Assembly (NCBI GenBank): GCA_028283655.1
Contig: JAPWKE010000003.1
Span: forward strand, 186,001-250,000
Reading direction: 5' to 3'
Source of the DNA: Acidobacteriaceae bacterium
GTDB taxonomy: Bacteria > Acidobacteriota > Terriglobia > Terriglobales > Acidobacteriaceae
DNA length: 64,000 nt
The translations under genes were made by a program, and so were the position numbers. Positions 39,922 through 48,964 of the stretch are shown piece by piece (position 1 is the stretch's first letter; the number at the start of each line of letters is the position of its first letter). The notes under the pieces were generated by a model. The model worked only from the letters and a program-made list of their open reading frames with translations. It searched no databases and was not told where the DNA came from.

Positions 39922-40321
39922 GATCGGTCAGGCCAAACACAATCTGAATCATCGGGTAATGCTTCTTCATCTGTACCACGAGCTCTATGCCACTCATTTC
40001 GGAGCCCAGCGTGTCCGCGATAAGGCAATCGGGTAGAAAGTCCGGTGCTCTTTCAAGAGCTTTCTTGCCACTATAGACCACAGATACGAGAAACCCAGAC
40101 CTGCACAGAATTTCTCCCAGTGTATCGGCAACAAGTTTTGCATCGTCAGCAATAAGAATTCTGAGTGGCTCGTGAGGGGTTGTTCGAGTCAGGTTTTTCT
40201 TAGCAGAGGTATGCATATGTAGGTCACTAAGCATTTCAGTAGCGGATAGATATGATGACAACATCGGTTCGTTCCATGCAATGTTCGATTGCAGATCTAA
40301 ATTACTTCTAAAAGCATTCAT
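39922..40321 (-). pseudogene. Response regulator, N-terminal part interrupted by the IS element
   Basis: The minus-strand frame gives a 55-residue lead, then a receiver domain start LRILIADDAKLVADTLGEIL with the acidic pair, the phosphoacceptor aspartate in CLIADTLGSEMSG, and MKKHYPMIQIVFGLTD, where the IS begins. Translation would run a few codons into the IS to a stop. Removing 38660-39921 and one gat copy gives a continuous 183-codon frame with the fragment at 38505-38656. Without its lysine half the encoded protein should not work as a receiver. Confidence 0.78.
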
Positions 40322-40405
40322 ACTAAAACCCGTTCCGTCTCATTACGGGGAGGCGTACGGGACCACTCCTGCGTGATCTTTAACCGACCACGCAGGAAGA
40401 TCATC

Positions 40406-40666
40406 TTAAAATCTAGACGACTGATTACCCGCTGTCCTTCGTATTCTCCAGGTAAGTATTATGGATCCCAGGAATGCGGCGAACACTGTATAAAGCAAGC
40501 CTTCATCATCAGCGAAGCCGCACATACGCATGACTATACCTCCGACTAGAGAACCCACAATGCCGACAACGATATCCGGTAGGACTCCATAGCCATGGCC
40601 CTTCATGATTTTTCCGGTGAGATAACCCGCTATGAGACCCACAAATAACCACCAAACAATAAACAT
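40406..40666 (-). CDS. GlsB/YeaQ/YmgE family membrane protein
   Basis: An 86-residue inner-membrane protein with three hydrophobic helices: VWWLFVGLIAGYLTGKIM, GVLPDIVVGIVGSLVGGIVM and LYTVFAAFLGSIILTW. The G-Y-G-x-x-x-D-I-x-V-G-I-x-G-x-x-x-G pattern is the family hallmark ('transglycosylase-associated protein'). Members are usually small stress-induced proteins; their biochemical role is unsettled. It sits in a minus-strand group with the BON-LysM, YidB and DUF3761 genes. Confidence 0.9.
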   Translation of the reverse strand: MFIVWWLFVGLIAGYLTGKIMKGHGYGVLPDIVVGIVGSLVGGIVMRMCGFADDEGLLYTVFAAFLGSIILTWRIRRTAGNQSSRF

Positions 40667-40742
40667 GGACTCGTCTAGACTCCTTCATAAATATCTTTGG
40701 CCAGTGATCAAGATAAAGACCGGGAAGACCTCCCCGTCTCGA

Positions 40743-41132
40743 TCAAGAGAGAACAGGAAGCTGGATCGTCTGTCCGATCGAAATAGAATCAGGTTGGATA
40801 CCATTGATCTCGGCAACTTTGAGGTACTTGTTTGCGTTGCCATAGAAGAGAACGCAAATGGCACTAAGCGTATCTCCTTCTTGAATCATGTAGGGTTGAT
40901 TCTCTGGACCTGCCGTTGCAATCTCATGATGCAGATCGGCGTATTGGGGATCTACATGTTTGATCGTGTCCCATATTCTGTTGGCAACAACTACGCTAGG
41001 CACAGATCCCTTAATATGGAGCTGCTCTCCGTCGAGGTCGACGACTTCAACAGTCGCGCCGTAGGGCGAAAACTGATCCATTTTCTCCATTACTGGAGCG
41101 TATTTCTGCTTTAACTGTTCAAGATCGGCCAT
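40743..41132 (-). CDS. BON-LysM protein (YgaU/Kbp-like)
   Basis: A 129-residue protein with an N-terminal BON-like region (ATVEVVDLDGEQLHIKGSVP...) and a C-terminal LysM domain (YMIQEGDTLSAICVLFYGNA..., then INGIQPDSISIGQTIQLPV). The same architecture occurs in E. coli Kbp (YgaU), a potassium-binding stress protein. There is no signal peptide, as in Kbp, so it is probably cytosolic. ATG 41132 has aaggg 8 bases upstream; the longer open frame lacks support. The YidB gene lies just upstream. Confidence 0.85.
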   Translation of the reverse strand: MADLEQLKQKYAPVMEKMDQFSPYGATVEVVDLDGEQLHIKGSVPSVVVANRIWDTIKHVDPQYADLHHEIATAGPENQPYMIQEGDTLSAICVLFYGNANKYLKVAEINGIQPDSISIGQTIQLPVLS

Positions 41133-41218
41133 AATTCTTACCCTTATCTCTCGTAATGATGGAGCGGTTAGATGTAAATCAATTGCAACTCCGGAACGCG
41201 TTTGGAGTTGCAAGAACG

Positions 41219-41641
41219 TCAAAGAAGTTTTCCAAGTATGGATTGCAGCAGGCTTCCTGAATCGGGCACTGGGATGCCCGTTGGGGTTCCGTCCTGATCT
41301 GTATGGCCATTCGTCACAAAGTGATGGATCACGAGAGGAATTAGAGCTGCCAAGCCGATCTCAATGACATTCGGCGGTAGACCAGTACGCTCTGAGATCT
41401 TTTCAATCACACCCGTATTGCCTAGCCCTTGCTGAATTTGATCAGGAGTCGCGTGCTGAGACTCCCCCGTGGACCACTGTTGCACTAAACCGCCCAGACC
41501 ATTTTGCTGAAAGGCTTGAAAGATACCTGAAATACCACCAGGTGCGTTCTCAAGCTCTTGTATGAGGCCACTACCCACCGCTGCAGTGTCGCCATTGCCA
41601 CGCTGTTCTGTTAAAGACGAAACGATATCCAAAATTCCCAT
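41219..41641 (-). CDS. YidB family protein (DUF937)
   Basis: A 140-residue protein with MGILDIVSSLTEQ at the start, LENAPGGISGIFQAFQQNGLGGLVQQWSTGESQHATPDQI in parts, and IEKISERTGLPPNVIEIGLAALIPLVIHH. The GLGGxVxxWxxxGxNxxIxPxQ pattern is typical of YidB proteins, here with small changes. The function is unknown in the family. gagagg lies 8 bases before ATG 41641. It is probably co-transcribed with the BON-LysM gene 86 bases further on. Confidence 0.88.
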   Translation of the reverse strand: MGILDIVSSLTEQRGNGDTAAVGSGLIQELENAPGGISGIFQAFQQNGLGGLVQQWSTGESQHATPDQIQQGLGNTGVIEKISERTGLPPNVIEIGLAALIPLVIHHFVTNGHTDQDGTPTGIPVPDSGSLLQSILGKLL

Positions 41642-41700
41642 AATTTTTCCTCTCTATTCCACTTTGTAGTTCCAATATCAGTGAGAAGCCCATCGATCGG

Positions 41701-42171
41701 CTATTTCGAGCAGGTTTTGTTTGCATCAGGATGGAAACCCTTTGTCTTAGCATCAGCCTCGGACATGTATGCACCCTTCTTGGTGGTGCCATAGAAGCGA
41801 GTGCCCGAACAGTGGTAGACCTTGGTCGCTGTATTCACCCAGACCATACCGGGGCCAGCGTTGGACCTAGAACTGGTAGTTGGGAGCTTGGTGTCGGGTA
41901 CATTTGATGTACCGACTGAATTGCCTTGATTGCCGCTTGCTGTCGTCGCAGTCATAGGTTTCGTGGCGACATTTGTAGAGGCTGTCACGTACCAAGTCTT
42001 TACGCCCTTATGTCCGCTGCAAGCCCCCGACTTCTTGGCGTTCTGCGAATACGTCCCGTCGTTGCACAACCCTGTCGACCCTGCAGGAATAGCTGATGAA
42101 GTTTGGGCATTAGAACTGATACACGCGCCAATGGAAGCTATAGACAGTACCGCTGCGAAATAAAACTTCAT
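41701..42171 (-). CDS. Secreted DUF3761-type protein
   Basis: A 156-residue exported protein. After the signal peptide (MKFYFAAVLSIASIGACISSNAQ) comes a short cysteine-bearing module, CNDGTYSQNAKKSGACSGHKG, typical of DUF3761. A serine/threonine-rich linker and a second module (GMVWVNTATKVYHCSGTRFY..., ending in CSK) follow. The second module occurs as a stand-alone cysteine-containing domain in other acidobacterial exported proteins. Function unknown. ATG 42171 has ggag at the right distance; the longer frame has no signal peptide. Confidence 0.8.
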   Translation of the reverse strand: MKFYFAAVLSIASIGACISSNAQTSSAIPAGSTGLCNDGTYSQNAKKSGACSGHKGVKTWYVTASTNVATKPMTATTASGNQGNSVGTSNVPDTKLPTTSSRSNAGPGMVWVNTATKVYHCSGTRFYGTTKKGAYMSEADAKTKGFHPDANKTCSK

Positions 42172-42781
42172 TTTGAACTCCACGTATGTATCGTGCGGTA
42201 AGGGAGATTCTGCACGACTGCCCTTTAGCGCGTCGGCGAAGAACTCAGGAAAAACGTAGAGCACGGGCAAACTGCGCTGTTGAATCCAGCTGTGCGCCTG
42301 ATCAGTACTGCGAAATCAGTAAATGACCTCCGAAATTTGCGTAGAACTCGTATGAATATCTATCAAAGAATGAATGACATGAATCTCCTTCTGTATCTAT
42401 AAGAAGCAGAGCCGTCGAACCGTTTTGATGGCCGCGCCGTGGTGAGCATTGTTGCCTTTTTGATACAGCCTGCCGTCATGGGGAAGTAAAGGAATGCATG
42501 AGCATAATATCTAAGGAGTCAAATTCAGTTTCAGTAAATATGTCTTTAGTCAGATTTACTACATCGTTTATGAGCGATGAGCTATGAGTTCCTTTGAGCA
42601 GCATTCTGGAGGTTCTCCTCGTGCGATCTGCGATCTCTGTTTCACTTGAAAAGACAATAGTGCTTGAGAGAAAGTAACACGTTGAAGAACTTAAGAAAGG
42701 TTATGAGAAGAAAAATAGCGGTCTATACAATTAGGTTGGGTTAACCAACAATTTGGTTGTAGGGGTACAGGAGAACGTGAG
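42172..42781. other. AT-rich intergenic region, about 610 bases
   Basis: No gene is supported. A minus-strand stretch near 42460-42580 reads LINDVVNLTKDIFTETEFDS and more before a stop, which could be a decayed ORF, but I cannot assign it. Divergent promoters for the DUF3761 and sigma-factor genes should lie here. A short inverted repeat (aaccaa-caat-ttggtt) lies just before the sigma-factor ribosome-binding site. Confidence 0.45.
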
Positions 42782-43414
42782 ATGCTGAACTCGATGAATG
42801 GCACTCCTACTGGAAGATCTGATAGGGCCCCAGACTCGGACGAAGAGCTCGTATCTCAGGCAACGCAAGCAGCCGAAGGTGATTTTCGCGCCTTCGAAGA
42901 GCTAGTTATGCGTTATCAAAAGCGTGTTGTTGCCAATTGTCGATCAATCACACGAGATGTCAATAACGCTGAAGACTTGGCGCAAGAAGTCCTCGTCAAA
43001 GTTTTCTTTGGCCTGCGTGGATTTGAGAAACGATCTTCTTTTGGGCATTGGCTGAAACGCATTAAGATCAATCATTGCCTGAATCACCTCAAAAAGAATT
43101 CCCAGTCTTTCGTTGATGTTGGAGACCCGGAAACAAGCGAGTTCGAAGAACTCAAAGTGAAGGTCACAGCAGAAGGAGTTGCTGGCGCGATGGGTGAAAA
43201 AAAGCTCATCAGCTCCGTATTGGAGTCGATGCCGCATACTCTGCGGATTCCGTTAGTTTTGTGCGACATGGACGAGCTGTCCTACGAGGAAGTTGCGAAG
43301 TCTTTGGGAATCGGACTTTCTGCAACGAAGATGCGGATCAAACGTGCGCGTCAAGAGTTTAGGATCCGATACGAGAAAGCACGTTCGATGAGCACCATTG
43401 TAGGGAAGAAATGA
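42782..43414 (+). CDS. ECF-type RNA polymerase sigma factor
   Basis: A 210-residue sigma-70 family protein of the RpoE/ECF group. Region 2 includes FRAFEELVMRYQKRVVANCR and DVNNAEDLAQEVLVKVFFGLRGFEKRSSFGHWLKRI in parts. Region 4 has VLESMPHTLRIPLVLCDMDELSYEEVAKSLGIGLSATKMRIKRARQ in parts, with a normal helix-turn-helix. It probably redirects polymerase to an envelope-stress regulon. The next ORF overlaps its stop by 4 bases (ATGA), the usual place for an anti-sigma factor. ATG 42782 follows aggag. Confidence 0.92.
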   Translation: MLNSMNGTPTGRSDRAPDSDEELVSQATQAAEGDFRAFEELVMRYQKRVVANCRSITRDVNNAEDLAQEVLVKVFFGLRGFEKRSSFGHWLKRIKINHCLNHLKKNSQSFVDVGDPETSEFEELKVKVTAEGVAGAMGEKKLISSVLESMPHTLRIPLVLCDMDELSYEEVAKSLGIGLSATKMRIKRARQEFRIRYEKARSMSTIVGKK

Positions 43415-43656
43415 ATACCCATTCTGAAGATGATGGGCACGAGGTGGATCCAGGAGAGCCAGTAAAGGAACTGGCTGGGTTCGAGTATGACACCTCAGCT
43501 ACGCTCCTCGGGAAGGTTCGACGCGCTATCGGGAGACGGGTGGTGATGGCGCAGGTTACTTCGTTTGCATTTGAGATGCCATCGTCTGTTTTAAAGGAAT
43601 TTGGGTCGGTATTGATTGAGTCATTGAGTGCTAACGGCACCAAAAAGGATAATTAA
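43411..43656 (+). CDS. Small protein coupled to the ECF sigma factor
   Basis: An 81-residue acidic protein whose ATG overlaps the sigma-factor TGA. It has no transmembrane helix and no zinc-finger motif, so it is not a standard anti-sigma factor. The segment EYDTSATLLGKVRRAIGRRVVMAQVTSFAFEMP has a basic centre. The 4-base overlap and the position between a sigma gene and a channel gene suggest a regulatory partner; this is inference from context only. Confidence 0.65.
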   Translation: MNTHSEDDGHEVDPGEPVKELAGFEYDTSATLLGKVRRAIGRRVVMAQVTSFAFEMPSSVLKEFGSVLIESLSANGTKKDN

Positions 43657-43657
43657 G

Positions 43658-44470
43658 GTGAGAGAGAGACTGGTTGAGGCGTTTAGTCACTTGGGCAATA
43701 CGATCCTGTCCGCTATTCCTAAAATAGCTGTGGGATTTTTGCTGGTCGTCGTGGGTGTGATTGCGGCGAAGCTGATTGAGATCGTATTGCGAACTCTTCT
43801 TGTGCGCGTTCGATTTGACGGCTTAATGGAAAAAACCGGTATCGATAAAGCTCTGCAGCGAATTGGTCTTCGCAAACAACTGAACGTATTCATCCCAAAG
43901 CTCGTCTATTTTCTGGTGTTGTTCTTGTTGGCAAAGACAGCCAGCGATGCGCTTGGCCTGATTGCCATTTCCAATGCGATAGGCGCGTTTTTTTCTTATT
44001 TACCGAATGTAGTTGCTGCTCTTTTGCTCTTGATCTTGGGTACTACGCTCGGACAGTTTGCAGGTGAGACGGTAACGCAGGCAGCTGAAAACTCCGGCAT
44101 CGAGTCAGCAGTGGTGTTAGGGAAGCTGGCTTCATCTTTGATCGTGTTCGTCGTTGCCATGATGGCGATTGCACAGCTCAAGATCGATACGGAAATGGTA
44201 CGAATCGTGACTAGCTTCTTTCTTGGAGCAGGCGCGCTAGCGTTTGGCCTAGCGTTTGGCCTGGGGTCGCGAGATATCGTCCAGAACATTATGGTTGGTT
44301 TTTACGCTCGCAAGATGCTTGCGGTTGGCAAAGATCTGGAGATTGCCGGACAGAGAGGAACTCTCACAGCGATCACTGCGACTCATGTGATTCTGGACAA
44401 CGAAGGAAAAAACATCGTTATTGCGAACTCCAACCTTCTCGAAGCTGCTTACAAGTCTTCACATGAGTAA
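43658..44470 (+). CDS. MscS-like small-conductance channel protein (CmpX type)
   Basis: A 270-residue membrane protein with four to five hydrophobic helices (for example IPKIAVGFLLVVVGVIAAKL, VYFLVLFLLAKTASDALGLI, VVAALLLLILGTTLGQFA). The pore-like helix FFLGAGALAFGLAFGLGSRDIV is followed by the beta-domain start GDLEIAGQ-type KDLEIAGQRGTLTAI. It resembles the CmpX group of MscS relatives. GTG 43658 is one base after the preceding stop with aagga 8 bases upstream. Co-transcription with the ECF sigma factor suggests a response to osmotic or envelope stress. Confidence 0.85.
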   Translation: MRERLVEAFSHLGNTILSAIPKIAVGFLLVVVGVIAAKLIEIVLRTLLVRVRFDGLMEKTGIDKALQRIGLRKQLNVFIPKLVYFLVLFLLAKTASDALGLIAISNAIGAFFSYLPNVVAALLLLILGTTLGQFAGETVTQAAENSGIESAVVLGKLASSLIVFVVAMMAIAQLKIDTEMVRIVTSFFLGAGALAFGLAFGLGSRDIVQNIMVGFYARKMLAVGKDLEIAGQRGTLTAITATHVILDNEGKNIVIANSNLLEAAYKSSHE

Positions 44471-44511
44471 GAGGAACAATCGTTTTGAGTGAATCGATCC
44501 ATCATTATGGC

Positions 44512-46026
44512 CTAGTTCAGTTCCTTGTCGTGGAGTGAATATATGCCGAGCTCAGACAGCGCAATAGCCACGGGAGAATTCGTTACTCGAAGCCGCAATC
44601 GCTGAGTTTGCACTGGTTGATCCAGACGGATAAGCCTGCAGGGGCCAATGCTGGTAGCTGCTGCAATGGGAACCCAATGATCGTCCTGCCATCGATCTAC
44701 CGCGACGCCGGCAATCCTCTGGCCGAGCGCGATAGCTTCGCGGAGACGGAGGATTGCAATCTCCACAGGCTTGTTGTACTGAACGATTAGCTCGGGTGTA
44801 TGGACGTTGTCATCCGTCGCCCAGAAAGATGATTCGTTCCCATCGACAAGGCAAGCAGCGCTATAACGTTTTTCTTGGCCCCGAACGTTTGAGGGGATGA
44901 GTAATGCTTCCGCCGCAAGATTTCGGCTGAACATCTTCTCGATACGCTCATGAAATATGGCTCCAGACGTTGCATCTTGAGGAGCTATACGTCCTTTGCG
45001 GTTGGACGGGAAGTTCAAGAGCAGGCTAGCGCCTTTCCCTACCGATTCGAAGTAAAGGTCAACAAGGTTATCGGGTGTGCGAACTTCGTCGTCTTCTGAT
45101 AAGTGATAGAACCAGCCAGGGCGAATGGAGACATCGCACTCTGCTGGCTTCCATTGATCTCCAAAACGAACCCCGTTCGGAGGCTCCAAGTTCGTATCTG
45201 CTGAAGCATGAATGTCCTCTGCTTGATGCCCTTTGACTTTTGGTGTGCCGTAGGTCGCCCAGCAGGTATTAGCGGCGATGCCTTTTTCGTTACCAATCCA
45301 GCGGATATCACCTGTCTTTCCGAAAATAACAGCATCCGGTTGAAGACGACGAACGATGTTCACAATCGTTGGCCACTGGTAGTACGTGGCTTTGTCGATA
45401 AGGCGCTTCTCTCTTGCGCCGCCGTAGTAGCCATCTCCGCCATTTGCACCGTCGAACCATATCTCAAAAATGGGTCCGTAGTTCGAAAGAAGCTCGGTGA
45501 TCTGTGCTCGATAGATGGGCAAGTACTCAGGTTTGCCATAGTATGCGTTGTTGCGGTCCCAAGGGGAGACGTACACGCCAAATTTGAGGCCATGCTGACG
45601 AGCAGCAACTGATATGTCTCGAACGACATCGCCTTTGCCGTCTTGCCACGAACTATGGCGGATGGAGTGTTCCGTCGTCTTTGTGGGCCAGAGGCAGAAG
45701 CCGTCATGATGCTTGCAGGTGAGTATGACCGCCTTCATACCGGCTCGCTTGAGATCGAGAACAATTGAATCGGCGTCGAAATCTGTCGGGCTGAAAAGGT
45801 TGGGGTCTTCGTCGCCGCTGCCCCACTCACGATCGGTGAAAGTGTTCACCGTGAAGTGTAGAAAGGCATAGGTTTCGAGCTTATGCCACGCGAGTTGCCT
45901 GCTAGAGGGCAAAGCTCCAAACGGTTGTAAAAGCTGACGCTCCGTAGGCTCCGCCGGCAAGTAGCGGCTGGCTAAGGAGAGAGTTACCCCGGCGAGAAGC
46001 TGGCGACGTGTTGTGTGCAATGCCAT
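44512..46026 (-). CDS. GH29 alpha-L-fucosidase
   Basis: A 504-residue exported hydrolase that removes alpha-L-fucose. The N-terminus (TTRRQLLAGVTLSLASRYL) is a Tat-type signal. The GH29 barrel has AFLHFTVNTFTDREWG, the substrate histidines in CKHHDGFCLWPT and the nucleophile aspartate in FEIWFDGANGG. The C-terminal part (about 370-500, with VDGNESSFWATDD) is a discoidin/F5-8-type carbohydrate-binding domain. It is convergent with the MscS-like gene, 41 bases apart, without a clear terminator. It belongs to the sub-group with broader linkage specificity, by architecture only. Confidence 0.9.
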   Translation of the reverse strand: MALHTTRRQLLAGVTLSLASRYLPAEPTERQLLQPFGALPSSRQLAWHKLETYAFLHFTVNTFTDREWGSGDEDPNLFSPTDFDADSIVLDLKRAGMKAVILTCKHHDGFCLWPTKTTEHSIRHSSWQDGKGDVVRDISVAARQHGLKFGVYVSPWDRNNAYYGKPEYLPIYRAQITELLSNYGPIFEIWFDGANGGDGYYGGAREKRLIDKATYYQWPTIVNIVRRLQPDAVIFGKTGDIRWIGNEKGIAANTCWATYGTPKVKGHQAEDIHASADTNLEPPNGVRFGDQWKPAECDVSIRPGWFYHLSEDDEVRTPDNLVDLYFESVGKGASLLLNFPSNRKGRIAPQDATSGAIFHERIEKMFSRNLAAEALLIPSNVRGQEKRYSAACLVDGNESSFWATDDNVHTPELIVQYNKPVEIAILRLREAIALGQRIAGVAVDRWQDDHWVPIAAATSIGPCRLIRLDQPVQTQRLRLRVTNSPVAIALSELGIYSLHDKELN

Positions 46027-46513
46027 TCCTTAGTGTTCTGAGAGGATGTCAAGCTCAAGATAGTCGACTAGTGAGACCATCGCCTGAGGGGTATGCTAAA
46101 CAGAAATAATAGGGTGGGCCTATAAACGCGACAATATGTCAAAAGATATACTTCCTGCTTCTCGAGAGAGCATCACTCATCGATTGTGCAGAACCACAAA
46201 AAGTGTGTTGAGCGCTGCGTTACATTAAGAATCGATAGGCACAAAACGGAGGCCTAAAAGGCACCCGAAAGATGCAGGCGGATGCAGATGGCATTGCGAT
46301 CTCTAATTGCAATAAGAAAAGCCAAGTCGCAATCAAGGCACTACGGGAATAATTATTTAAAATGGTTGACCCCGACTTAAGCCAGATTGCATACATTTTG
46401 CTACAACACCTAGAATCTGACTCTTAGAAACCAAATTAAAATGGTCTTCATCGAGTTCCAGCGCGAATCTGAGCATGTTCGCAGTGACTTCGTGGACCCG
46501 AGAGCAGGAAGTG
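46027..46513. other. Divergent intergenic region, about 490 bases
   Basis: The region separates the GH29 gene (minus) from the NHL lipoprotein gene (plus). It is AT-rich and holds no ORF with support. TTGACC at 46366 with a weak -10 (cataca near 46390) could be the promoter of the lipoprotein gene. Confidence 0.4.
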
Positions 46514-48964
46514 ATGCGTCGGAGTTGGCAGTGGAATCTCGTTTTGCAGGTAGGAATTGTCTGTGTTGGGATGATATGTCTCTCCGGTTGCGGATTCTCG
46601 GGAATGTCCGCAAGTAGCTCGTCGGATATGGTGACCGGTGCAAAGCTACAAGGGAATGTGCACGGTGGACAGCAACCTGTATCTGGAGCAACGATTCAGC
46701 TTTACCAAGTGGGGACGACAGGTTACTCCAGTGCCGCCAAGCCGCTTCTTACGACGACAGTCACAAGCGACTCAAATGGAAACTTCAACCTTACCGGTGA
46801 CTATTCCTGTGAGACGGGCGGGTATGTTTACCTCACAGCCTCGGGCGGCGACCCAGGCTCTGGAGCTAATAACGCTTTGGCGTTGATGACGGCGCTTGGT
46901 CCATGTGCCTCACTCACTTCGACCACGTACGTCTCCATCAATGAACTGACTACTGTTGCCGCAGCTTATGCGCTGGCTCAGTTTGGACGTCAGTCTACCT
47001 TTGGTACCACCCTTATTCAGAAGGCGGGGGCGGCAGCCAGTGGATCAACTGCCGCAACGGCGCCAGCAGATAATTTCTCGACCTCTGCGGCGAATATTCA
47101 GGGACTGGTGAACGCTATGAGTACGGCTAGCGTTCTTGTGAACCCGAACACAGGTGCTGCGCCGGGAAATAACTCCAACGGCACGGCCACGGTGGAGTAT
47201 TGGACGCTGAATCTCCTGGCCGATATGCTCGCTTCGTGCGTGAATAGCAATGGTTCAACAGCATCGGGATCGAACTGCAGCACACTCTTTAGTGATGTCA
47301 CTCCATCCGGCTCGACAGCTCCAGCAGACACGATTCAAGCGGCGCTGTATATGGCTCTGAACCCCAACCTTGGATCTACTGCAATTTCGTCACTGTATAG
47401 CCTGGTGACGAGTACGCCGCCCTTTGTTCCTGTACCCGCGTCTGCGTCTGCAGTAACGGACCTGACCGTGGGTATTGCGTATACGCCGGTGAACCCCTTT
47501 TCCGCGGCTAAAGTACTGAGTGTTCCAAATAGCCTCGCGGTGGATGGTGCCGGCAATGTCTGGGTTACGAACATTGGCACGGGATACCCCGTGACAGAGC
47601 TTGATCCAATAGGAAATCCGGTGCAAGCTGGTTCCGTTTCCGGCTATTACTCTGTCACCAATTACAGCGTGGGTGGGACGAGCACGGCGATTTCCGGAGG
47701 TGGATCTTATGTTCCTACCACCAGCAGTGCAGCCGGCGTTTCCATACCGTATAGCGTGGCCATCGACACGATCGGTAATGCCTGGATAGCTGACTACAGT
47801 GGCAATAGTATTTTTATGATTACGGGATCGGGTGGTATTGCTGGCGGTGCGAATGGTGGCGGCGCAACGTGTGGTTCTGCAAGCTGCGGATCGTCCTCTG
47901 CTGTTGGCTATAACATCCAAACTTCGGGTGGACTTGCAAATAGCTATCCAACAGCGGTCGCTGTTGATGGAAGCAATAATGTCTGGTTCACGATGAATGG
48001 CAGTACGACGCCGACGGGTTCATGTGGCAGTCTTGGTCTGGCGAGTAAGGGGATTGGTGAATTTGTTGCGGGCTCCTATGGCACCTATGTGCAGGGTGGC
48101 TGGGGAACGACAACGTCGTTGAGTATTGCTCTCGATTCGGGAACGAACGACACGTACACTCCGTCCGGAGGCAGTGCGACGACGATCCCTGGTTCGCCTT
48201 TCGTGTGGACCATCGGAGAGCAAGGTGGCGGCACTTTAGACGGACACTCCTACTACGGCCAGATCGGTCAATACTATCGGAGCACCTCCGGATCGACCAT
48301 TAAGCCTGGCTGCTCGTCGACGCTGAATTTCATCTCGAGTGCAAATGCTTCAACTACACCCACGACAAAGATCCCCACTCTTACGAGTGGCAGCGACACG
48401 ATCAATGCCATGGGCACGCCTTATGCGTTGGCGTTTGATCACTCTGGTGCAATTTGGATCGTGAATAACTGGTACAGCGACACAAGCGAAGGAGTCGCTC
48501 ATAGCGTGACAAAGGTGGTGCCGGGTTATGGAACTGCATTCACCGCAGCGTCGGCAAGCGCAGCGTTTACTTTTTCGAACTACATCAGTCTCGGCTCGGC
48601 TTCTTCGACGCTGACATCGACACAGTTTCTGGCTGTTGATGGAGGGGGCAATGTCTGGGTTACGGGCTCCGGCTCTGGCACGGCTGCGACGGCTGCCATC
48701 ATTGAGTTGAGCAATAGCGCCACGCTTATCTCTTCGAGCAAAGGGTTTGTTGGTGCGTCCTACACCTCAGGTTCCACGACATCGCAACGCTTCTCTCTAG
48801 CGAACGTCAATCATGGTGTAGCTATTGATGGCTCCGGCAACGTATGGATCGCCAACGGCAGTGCAGGTTCTGGCACTGTCACAGTGGTAGTAGGGGCTGC
48901 AGTTCCTGTAGTCACGCCGTTGTCTGTTGCGGTGGGGAACAATACGGTCGGTACGATGCCTTAG
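46514..48964 (+). CDS. NHL-repeat beta-propeller lipoprotein
   Basis: An 816-residue predicted lipoprotein. The lipobox is in GMICLSGCGF near residue 28. Next comes a carboxypeptidase-regulatory-like domain (GNVHGGQQPVSGATIQLYQV, then LTTTVTSDSNGNFNLTG). A helical serine/threonine-rich region and a propeller of at least six NHL-like blades follow; each blade has an (A/V)-x-D-x-x-G-N-x-W-(V/I) core such as SLAVDGAGNVWVTN, SVAIDTIGNAWIAD and VAIDGSGNVWIAN. Such proteins are abundant in Acidobacteria; the ligand is unknown. Asn, Ser, Thr and Gly content is high. ATG 46514 follows caggaag. Confidence 0.83.
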   Translation: MRRSWQWNLVLQVGIVCVGMICLSGCGFSGMSASSSSDMVTGAKLQGNVHGGQQPVSGATIQLYQVGTTGYSSAAKPLLTTTVTSDSNGNFNLTGDYSCETGGYVYLTASGGDPGSGANNALALMTALGPCASLTSTTYVSINELTTVAAAYALAQFGRQSTFGTTLIQKAGAAASGSTAATAPADNFSTSAANIQGLVNAMSTASVLVNPNTGAAPGNNSNGTATVEYWTLNLLADMLASCVNSNGSTASGSNCSTLFSDVTPSGSTAPADTIQAALYMALNPNLGSTAISSLYSLVTSTPPFVPVPASASAVTDLTVGIAYTPVNPFSAAKVLSVPNSLAVDGAGNVWVTNIGTGYPVTELDPIGNPVQAGSVSGYYSVTNYSVGGTSTAISGGGSYVPTTSSAAGVSIPYSVAIDTIGNAWIADYSGNSIFMITGSGGIAGGANGGGATCGSASCGSSSAVGYNIQTSGGLANSYPTAVAVDGSNNVWFTMNGSTTPTGSCGSLGLASKGIGEFVAGSYGTYVQGGWGTTTSLSIALDSGTNDTYTPSGGSATTIPGSPFVWTIGEQGGGTLDGHSYYGQIGQYYRSTSGSTIKPGCSSTLNFISSANASTTPTTKIPTLTSGSDTINAMGTPYALAFDHSGAIWIVNNWYSDTSEGVAHSVTKVVPGYGTAFTAASASAAFTFSNYISLGSASSTLTSTQFLAVDGGGNVWVTGSGSGTAATAAIIELSNSATLISSSKGFVGASYTSGSTTSQRFSLANVNHGVAIDGSGNVWIANGSAGSGTVTVVVGAAVPVVTPLSVAVGNNTVGTMP

